A stretch of DNA of 64,000 bases from Mycolicibacterium iranicum (GTDB taxonomy: Bacteria > Actinomycetota > Actinomycetes > Mycobacteriales > Mycobacteriaceae). Position numbers and translations under genes: made by a program. Of the stretch, positions 58,816 to 64,000 are shown piece by piece (position 1 is the stretch's first letter; every line of letters starts with the position of its first letter). The notes beneath the pieces were generated by a model. The model had not been told where the DNA came from. It did no database searches and saw only the letters and a program-made list of their open reading frames with translations. Where the stretch lies: NCBI RefSeq assembly GCF_001650495.1, contig NZ_LWCS01000003.1, positions 117,904-181,903 on the forward strand. The letters are read 5' to 3'.

Positions 58816-59547
58816 TCAGGCCCTTTCGCGGCTGCCGTAGAGGCTGCCCGGTGGACGCGGGCCCAGCATCTGCGAAACCGTCACGAGGTGGTAGCCGTCG
58901 GCCGTCAGCTCGGGGACCAGCCCGGCCATCAGGTCGACAGTGGGTGCCAGAGTGTCGTGCAGCAGTACCACGGAGTTCGGCCTGACCTGTGTTCTCAGCA
59001 GGTCGCGCGTGGCGGCGAAGTCGTTCTTGTAGTCGAGCGTGTTGACGTCCCAATTGATGACGGCCAGGCCCTGCCGCCCCGCTTCGGCGAGCACCGCGTC
59101 GTCGATCGCACCGAAACCGGTGCGGGCCAGCACCGGTCGCTGCCCCGTCGCTGCCACCAGCGCGTCAGTGGCCCTGCTGAACTGGACCGCGACGTCCTGC
59201 GGTGGCAGCGTCGTCATGTCGAGGTGCTGCCAGGTGTGGTTGCCGATCTCCATTCCCGCCGCGGCGATCCGGCGGGCAGCGGCGGGGTCGGCCGCGACCC
59301 TGTCGCCGATCAGGAAGAAGGTCGCCTGAGCCCCGTGCGCGCCCAGGATCTGCAGCAGCCGGTCGGTGTACGGACCGGGTCCGTCGTCGAACGTCAACGC
59401 CACGCACTTGACCCGCGCGCAGTCGACCGCGTCGGCTTCGGCTACCGGCGCCGTCACGACGAACGCGAGCAGCAGGCCAACCACCAGTGATTTCGGCGTG
59501 CGCCGTCGCGCTGAGCGCCACTGCGCACGCCGAAATCCCTCGGTCAT
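58816..59547 (-). CDS. Polysaccharide deacetylase (CE4/NodB), Rv1096-like
   Basis: 243 residues. An N-terminal signal or anchor ([18 protein letters not shown]) directs it outside the membrane. NodB motifs in order: TFDDGPG (catalytic and metal Asp), NHTWQH (His-x3-His metal pair), RTGFGAID, and VVLLHDT. Expected to remove acetyl groups from peptidoglycan GlcNAc or MurNAc, which affects lysozyme resistance. The start overlaps the phoH2 stop (ATGA). Confidence 0.93.
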   Translation of the reverse strand: MTEGFRRAQWRSARRRTPKSLVVGLLLAFVVTAPVAEADAVDCARVKCVALTFDDGPGPYTDRLLQILGAHGAQATFFLIGDRVAADPAAARRIAAAGMEIGNHTWQHLDMTTLPPQDVAVQFSRATDALVAATGQRPVLARTGFGAIDDAVLAEAGRQGLAVINWDVNTLDYKNDFAATRDLLRTQVRPNSVVLLHDTLAPTVDLMAGLVPELTADGYHLVTVSQMLGPRPPGSLYGSRERA

Positions 59548-60881
59548 GGCAGTGCGCCGGGGCTGATCTCCTCCAGCATCTCGGTGACCAGCGCCGCGAT
59601 GGGCGAGCGCTCACTGCGCAGCAGCGTGATGTGCGCGAAGAGCGGGTGTCCCTTGAGCTTCTCGATGACCGCGGCCACACCGTCGTGGCGGCCGACGCGG
59701 AGGTTGTCCCGTTGCGCCACATCGTGGGTCAGCACCACCCGCGAGCCGGCGCCGAGACGCGACAGCACGGTCAGCAGCACGTTGCGCTCCAGGGACTGAG
59801 CCTCGTCGACGATCACGAACGAGTCGTGCAGCGAGCGACCGCGGATGTGGGTCAGCGGCAGCACCTCGAGCATTCCGCGCGAGAGCACCTCTTCGAGGAC
59901 GGCGGGGCTGGCGAGACCTTCGAGGGTGTCGAAGACGGCCTGGGCCCACGGCCCCATCTTCTCGGACTCGCTGCCGGGTAGGTAGCCGAGATCCTGGCCG
60001 CCCACCGCGTAGAGCGGACGGAACACGACGACCTTGCGCTGAGTGCGACGCTCCAGCACGGCTTCGAGCCCGGCGCACAGCGCCAGCGCCGACTTGCCGG
60101 TGCCGGCCTTCCCACCGAGCGAGACGATGCCCACCGATTCGTCGAGCAGCAGATCGAGGGCGACGCGTTGTTCGGCTGACCTTCCCCGGAGGCCGAACAC
60201 TTCGCGGTCACCGCGGACCAGTTGCACCTTCTTGTCGGGGTTGACGCGCCCCAAGGCGTGAGAATTGCTGCCCAACAAGCGAACTCCGGTGTGGCACGGA
60301 AGATCGCGGGCGACCTCGAGGTCGATCTCGCCTTCGGCGAACAGCATGTCGATGTCGTCACCCGCCACCTCGACCTCGGACATCCCGGTCCAACCCGAGG
60401 TGATGACGTCCTGGGCGTGGTATTCGTCGGCGAGCAGACCCACGGCGCCCGCCTTGACGCGCAGCGGGATGTCCTTGCTGACCAGCGTGACGTGTTTGCC
60501 TTCGGCGGCCAGATTGGCCGCAACGGTCAGGATGCGGGCGTCATTGCTGTCGTTGCGGAAACCGGCGGGCAACACCGAGGGATCACTGTGGTTGAGCTCA
60601 ACGTGGAGCGTACCGCCTTGTGTCCCAACAGGAATCGGTTCATCAAGCCTGCCGTGCTCCAGCCTCAGGTCGTCGAACATGCGCAAGGCCTGTCGGGCGA
60701 ACCAACCCAGCTCGTGGTGGTGGCGTTTGGCCTCCAGTTCGCTGATCACCACCAGCGGGACCACGACGTCGTGTTCGGCGAACCGTGTGATGGCCCAGGG
60801 ATCGGACAACAACACGGAGGTGTCGAGCACGTAGGTCCTCAGGCCGGATTGCCGGCTCGGCCGGCCCTGCGAATCGATCAC
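59544..60881 (-). CDS. phoH2: PhoH2: PIN-domain RNase fused to PhoH helicase
   Basis: 445 residues from the GTG at 60881 (AAGGAG seven bases upstream); an ATG 14 codons earlier gives a poorer N-terminus. N-terminal PIN nuclease domain ([34 protein letters not shown]; acidic metal residues) of about 150 residues, then the PhoH ATPase with P-loop [13 protein letters not shown], Walker [12 protein letters not shown] and sensor [10 protein letters not shown]. In mycobacteria PhoH2 is an RNA helicase and RNase acting as the toxin of a PhoAT-PhoH2 pair. Position and sequence match Rv1095. Confidence 0.95.
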   Translation of the reverse strand: MIDSQGRPSRQSGLRTYVLDTSVLLSDPWAITRFAEHDVVVPLVVISELEAKRHHHELGWFARQALRMFDDLRLEHGRLDEPIPVGTQGGTLHVELNHSDPSVLPAGFRNDSNDARILTVAANLAAEGKHVTLVSKDIPLRVKAGAVGLLADEYHAQDVITSGWTGMSEVEVAGDDIDMLFAEGEIDLEVARDLPCHTGVRLLGSNSHALGRVNPDKKVQLVRGDREVFGLRGRSAEQRVALDLLLDESVGIVSLGGKAGTGKSALALCAGLEAVLERRTQRKVVVFRPLYAVGGQDLGYLPGSESEKMGPWAQAVFDTLEGLASPAVLEEVLSRGMLEVLPLTHIRGRSLHDSFVIVDEAQSLERNVLLTVLSRLGAGSRVVLTHDVAQRDNLRVGRHDGVAAVIEKLKGHPLFAHITLLRSERSPIAALVTEMLEEISPGALP

Positions 60882-61015
60882 GTAGCGCTCCTTGAGGCTG
60901 CGCGTGTTCGTGCGGCCCCACACGAACTACTCGGTGGACACACAAGCGGTCTCAGGACCGGGGCCGGCCCTTTCGAATCTGGACCGCCCGGACAGCAGAG
61001 CATGTCGCTAGCCAT
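60878..61015 (-). CDS. phoAT: Candidate PhoAT antitoxin
   Basis: 45 codons from the ATG at 61015 (beginning [11 protein letters not shown]), ending TGA within the phoH2 start as GTGA. An in-frame GTG at 61048 would add 11 residues. The four-base overlap and location just upstream of phoH2 are as described for mycobacterial PhoAT. The protein has three Cys and a basic C-terminus. I identify it by context; the sequence match has not been confirmed. Confidence 0.5.
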   Translation of the reverse strand: MASDMLCCPGGPDSKGPAPVLRPLVCPPSSSCGAARTRAASRSAT

Positions 61016-61087
61016 CGGAAACGACGCTACTCCCGGTGCAGCAATCACGCCTTGCAGGCGCGCCGAGGCGCAACGACGGGTGCGTAA

Positions 61088-61912
61088 CTAGCTGGTGAAC
61101 TGCGCGAGCCGCGCCTCGTCGGCCAGCCCCCATGCCGTGATGCGGTCGGCGATGACCTTGCCCAGCTGATCGCGGTCGAAGATGCCCGCCGCCGCCACCG
61201 CGGCGACCTTGTCCTGATACGCGTCGATGTCTCCGCCGACGACCTCGAGGCCGGCGGCGCGCCGTGCGATCGCGTCGATCGTCTCGTCACGGATGTAGGT
61301 CAGGCAGTGGCCGACGAGGTTGGCGAAGAACTGTTCATGCCGCTCCTCGTCTGCGGCGATCCTGCCGACCAGGGCTTTGAGGACCGGCTCATCGACCTGC
61401 GCCTCGAGGTTGCGACAGAACACGGCGTGCGCACGCTCCCACAGCGCCATGAACGCCAGCGTCTCGACCTGGGTGTAGGTGTCGGCGCGATAGCCCTTCA
61501 TGACGTGCTCGACGCGCACGTCTTCGTTGGCGGACGGGTCGACCTCGCGGGTGACGACGAGGTAGTTGCGCAGCGCGACAGCATGCAGATGCTCCTCGGC
61601 GGTCCAGCGGCCCATCCAACGGCCCCACTTGTCCTCGAGGATGAAGTGCTCGACGAGCTCGCGGTGGTAGCCGGCGAGGTTGTCCTTGGTGATCAGCAGG
61701 ATCTCGAGGGCGTCGGTGATGTGCCGGGGCAGCGTCGTATCCGATTGCTCCCAGTCGCGACCGCCGAGGAATGCGAAGTTTTCACCCTGGTCGAACGGCA
61801 CATAGTCGTGCGCGTACCAGATGTCCTCGGTGTCGAGGTGGCGTCGGAGTTCCTCCAGGACGACAGGCTCGAGTTCGAGGGTCAGTGCGTTAGCGACAGG
61901 TTTCTGTGCCAT
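61088..61912 (-). CDS. desA2: Acyl-ACP desaturase-like protein DesA2
   Basis: 274 residues from the ATG at 61912 (MAQKPVAN); six extra upstream codons are not needed. Ferritin-like diiron fold of the fatty acyl-ACP desaturase family. Visible iron ligands are ELVEHF, WTAEEHLHAVALRNY (E-x-x-H) and ADEERHEQFF (second E-x-x-H). It is expected to introduce a double bond into an acyl chain on ACP or to be part of mycolic acid maturation. Located between phoH2 and glyA, as Rv1094 in M. tuberculosis. Confidence 0.94.
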   Translation of the reverse strand: MAQKPVANALTLELEPVVLEELRRHLDTEDIWYAHDYVPFDQGENFAFLGGRDWEQSDTTLPRHITDALEILLITKDNLAGYHRELVEHFILEDKWGRWMGRWTAEEHLHAVALRNYLVVTREVDPSANEDVRVEHVMKGYRADTYTQVETLAFMALWERAHAVFCRNLEAQVDEPVLKALVGRIAADEERHEQFFANLVGHCLTYIRDETIDAIARRAAGLEVVGGDIDAYQDKVAAVAAAGIFDRDQLGKVIADRITAWGLADEARLAQFTS

Positions 61913-61975
61913 GCGGTTACAGTAACCCAATTCTGTGGGAATCGTAAAATTTCGACCCCCAACACGCCGACCCTC

Positions 61976-62038
61976 CGCCGAAACTGCATTCCGTGCGCTC
62001 CTTACCGCGAAAAGACCGCGTGGAATGCAGTTTCGGCG
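61976..62038 (-). terminator. 17-bp perfect hairpin after glyA
   Basis: CGCCGAAACTGCATTCC (61976-61992) and GGAATGCAGTTTCGGCG (62022-62038) are fully complementary across a 29-base loop. It begins 10 bp after the glyA stop on the minus strand, so it probably ends glyA transcription. One arm recurs at 33654-33670. Confidence 0.7.
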
Positions 62039-62047
62039 AGGACGGGG

Positions 62048-63511
62048 TCAGAGGGTCAGGCCCGGATACAGCGGATTCGCGTCCAGCAGTTCGGTGGCGG
62101 CGGCATGCACACGTGCGGCCACCCCGTCGGCGATCGTGTACTTGGCCTTCGACGGCCCATTCGGACCCGTCGCCGGCTGCGTGTTCTTCAGCACCTCGAC
62201 CACCAGATCGGCCACGCGGTCGAACTCGTCGGCCCCGAAGCCCCGGGTCGTCAGCGCGGGTGAGCCGAACCGGATCCCGCTCGTGTACCAGGCGCCGTTC
62301 GGGTCCGCGGGGATCGCGTTGCGGTTGGTGACGATGCCCGCGTCCAGCAGCGCGGACTCGGCCTGACGGCCCGTCAGACCGAACGACGTGACGTCCAGGA
62401 GCACGAGGTGGTTGTCGGTGCCGCCGGTGACGAGCCCGGCGTCGCGCTTGATGAACCCGTCGGCCATTGCCTGCGCATTGTCGGCGACGGCCTGGGCATA
62501 GGTCCGGAACTCGGGCTGACGCGCCTCGGCCAGCGCCACGGCCTTGGCGGCCATCACGTGCGACAGCGGCCCGCCCAGAACCATCGGGCAGCCCTTGTCG
62601 ACGGCGGGCGCGAACTCCTCGGTGGCCAGCACCAGGCCGCCGCGAGGGCCGCGCAGCGACTTGTGCGTCGTCGTGGTCACCACGTGGGCGTGTGGCACCG
62701 GGTCCTCGTCGCCGGTGAACACCTTGCCCGCCACCAGGCCGGCGAAATGCGCCATGTCGACCATCAGGGTGGCTCCGACCTCGTCGGCGATCTCGCGCAT
62801 CTTGGCGAAGTTGACCCGGCGCGGATATGCCGAGTAGCCCGCCACCAGCACCAGTGGCTTGAACTCGCGGGCCGCCGCAGCGACAGCGGAGTAATCGAGG
62901 AACCCGGTAGCCGGGTCCGTCCCGTATTGGCGCTGGTAGAACATCTTGCCCGAGATGTTGGGCCGGAAGCCGTGCGTCAGATGCCCGCCGGTGTCCAGCG
63001 ACATCCCCAGCAACCGCTGGTTGCCCATCTTCGCGCGCAGGCTCTCCCAGTCAGCCTCCGAGAGGTCGTTGACGTTCTTGGCACCGAGTTCGGCCAGGCC
63101 GGGGGCTTCGACGCGAGTGGCCAGGATGGCCCAGTAGGCCACGAGGTTGGCATCGATGCCGGAGTGCGGCTGGGCGTAGGCGTATTGCGCCCCGAACAGT
63201 TCACGGGCATGCTCGGCGGCCAGCGCCTCGACGGTGTCGACGTTCTGGCAGGCCGCGTAGAACCGGTGCCCGATGGTGCCCTCGGCGTACTTGTCGGAGA
63301 ACCAGGTGCCCATGGTCAGCAGCACCGCGGGTGAGGCGTAGTTCTCGCTGGCAATCAGCTTCAACGAATCCCGTTGATCGGCAAGCTCTTTGCGGGTGGC
63401 ATCGGCGATGCGCGGCTCGACGGACTCGATCACCCGCAGCGCGGCCTGGTAGGCCTCGCTGGCGGTGGCGGCGTACTCGGCGCCCTGACCTGGAGCAGAC
63501 GTGGCAGTCAT
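62048..63511 (-). CDS. glyA: Serine hydroxymethyltransferase, long form
   Basis: 487 residues from the ATG at 63511. PLP enzyme that converts serine to glycine and loads tetrahydrofolate. Blocks: [36 protein letters not shown], and [11 protein letters not shown] with Schiff-base Lys284, then [11 protein letters not shown] and [15 protein letters not shown]. It is about 60 residues longer than the 426-residue M. tuberculosis GlyA1 in this place, because of an extra N-terminal helix and an insert of about 35 residues near 140-175 ([20 protein letters not shown]). It is the Streptomyces-like long type. Confidence 0.94.
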   Translation of the reverse strand: MTATSAPGQGAEYAATASEAYQAALRVIESVEPRIADATRKELADQRDSLKLIASENYASPAVLLTMGTWFSDKYAEGTIGHRFYAACQNVDTVEALAAEHARELFGAQYAYAQPHSGIDANLVAYWAILATRVEAPGLAELGAKNVNDLSEADWESLRAKMGNQRLLGMSLDTGGHLTHGFRPNISGKMFYQRQYGTDPATGFLDYSAVAAAAREFKPLVLVAGYSAYPRRVNFAKMREIADEVGATLMVDMAHFAGLVAGKVFTGDEDPVPHAHVVTTTTHKSLRGPRGGLVLATEEFAPAVDKGCPMVLGGPLSHVMAAKAVALAEARQPEFRTYAQAVADNAQAMADGFIKRDAGLVTGGTDNHLVLLDVTSFGLTGRQAESALLDAGIVTNRNAIPADPNGAWYTSGIRFGSPALTTRGFGADEFDRVADLVVEVLKNTQPATGPNGPSKAKYTIADGVAARVHAAATELLDANPLYPGLTL

Positions 63512-63605
63512 GCCTTCGAGCCTATCGGTCCTGCTGCGCGCCCACTTCTGCACCATGGCCGTCGCGGCGCTGTTCACGAGGACCGTGGGGCTGAACTCGA
63601 CGCGC

Positions 63606-64000
63606 TCAGGCGGCCCGCAACGACGACGGGATCAGCGGCTCGTCCAACAGCGTCCCGAAACGTTCCGTCAACGTCACACCGTCAGGGCGGGCGTCCAGCC
63701 ATCCGCGCAGCAGCCGGTAGCCCTCGACGTAGGTGCTCGTGTAGGCACGCCAGAGCGGCGAAGACAGGAACCGCAACGACTGGCGGGCCCGCTCGTCGTT
63801 CACCAGCAGCCACGTCTTGAGGAAGTCGACGACGTCGTCGACGTCGCGATGTTCGTCATGCAGCATCAGCGCCGCGTCCTGGCGGACGTCGGCGAGCGCG
63901 GCCATCGCCTCCGAGATCTGCACGGCGCGCTCTCCGTCGAACCGCAGCCCGAGGTCGGCATAGATGTCGGCGGCCCAGCGCCCCCACCCCTGCCCATTCC
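63606..64000 (-). CDS. DUF885-like protein, 3' end only
   Basis: Open from the window edge to a stop at 63606; the 5' part is outside, so the GTG at 63923 is not the start. The visible 130 residues include [31 protein letters not shown] and an aromatic run [17 protein letters not shown], resembling the C-terminal half of DUF885 (helical, peptidase-like) proteins. It does not match coaA, which follows glyA in M. tuberculosis. Family tentative. Confidence 0.45.
   Translation of the reverse strand, partial: NGQGWGRWAADIYADLGLRFDGERAVQISEAMAALADVRQDAALMLHDEHRDVDDVVDFLKTWLLVNDERARQSLRFLSSPLWRAYTSTYVEGYRLLRGWLDARPDGVTLTERFGTLLDEPLIPSSLRAA

Noticed and set aside
63606..63923. Reading the last gene as coaA by synteny with M. 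tuberculosis
   Set aside because: The visible residues do not match pantothenate kinase; they resemble DUF885 proteins instead.

Overview
The window is high-GC actinobacterial DNA. A complete mce lipid-import operon, a chromosomal rifampin ADP-ribosyltransferase (Arr) and a block in the gene order of M. tuberculosis Rv1093-Rv1112 point to a rapidly growing Mycobacterium (Mycolicibacterium-type). Many starts are GTG, and many genes are joined by ATGA or GTGA stop/start overlaps.

Layout. 1-1124: 3' part of a WS/DGAT-like acyltransferase, cut by the left edge. 1214-12082 (minus): ten-gene mce operon, yrbEA-yrbEB-mceA-F plus two Mce-associated proteins. 12239-13397: VOC protein and TetR. 13499-17676: hydrolase plus a 963-residue kinase/PLP-enzyme fusion and a small ORF. 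17703-22658: two TetR genes with palindromic operators, a CocE-type hydrolase and an NCS1 permease. 22618-26750: CrtC-like protein, adenylate cyclase, small membrane protein, permuted papain-like protein, Pro-rich membrane protein and methyltransferase. 26747-29534: a deleted SRPBCC relic, an AT-richer structured island, a Ddn-like F420 enzyme, arr behind a long palindrome, and a DUF1801 gene. 29816-31323: two Rossmann oxidoreductases.

31365-39720 is the conserved core: ychF, a DUF6542-type membrane protein, a penicillin-binding lipoprotein coupled to ispH, a lipid-droplet-associated protein, xseA-xseB and a 3beta-hydroxysteroid dehydrogenase behind a KstR-type box. 39766-52838 is an accessory insertion by comparison with M. 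tuberculosis as I remember it. It holds a hydrolase, two paralogous membrane GGDEF-EAL proteins bracketing an operon of two sulfatases, a HAD phosphatase and a formylglycine-generating enzyme, then an SRPBCC gene divergent from an SDR pair behind a second KstR-type box. 52893-64000 returns to the core: AI-2E-type permease, dienelactone hydrolase, DUF4245 protein, glpX, fum, a 33-bp tandem repeat, a small membrane protein, polysaccharide deacetylase, phoH2 with a candidate phoAT antitoxin ORF, desA2, glyA and a truncated DUF885-like gene.

Themes. Lipid and sterol uptake and catabolism recur (mce, KstR-boxed dehydrogenases, desA2). The most self-contained module is the sulfatase operon, which carries its own maturase. 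The most interesting single sites are the palindrome before arr, the kinase-phospholyase fusion, and the repeat family found both after fum and inside glpX.
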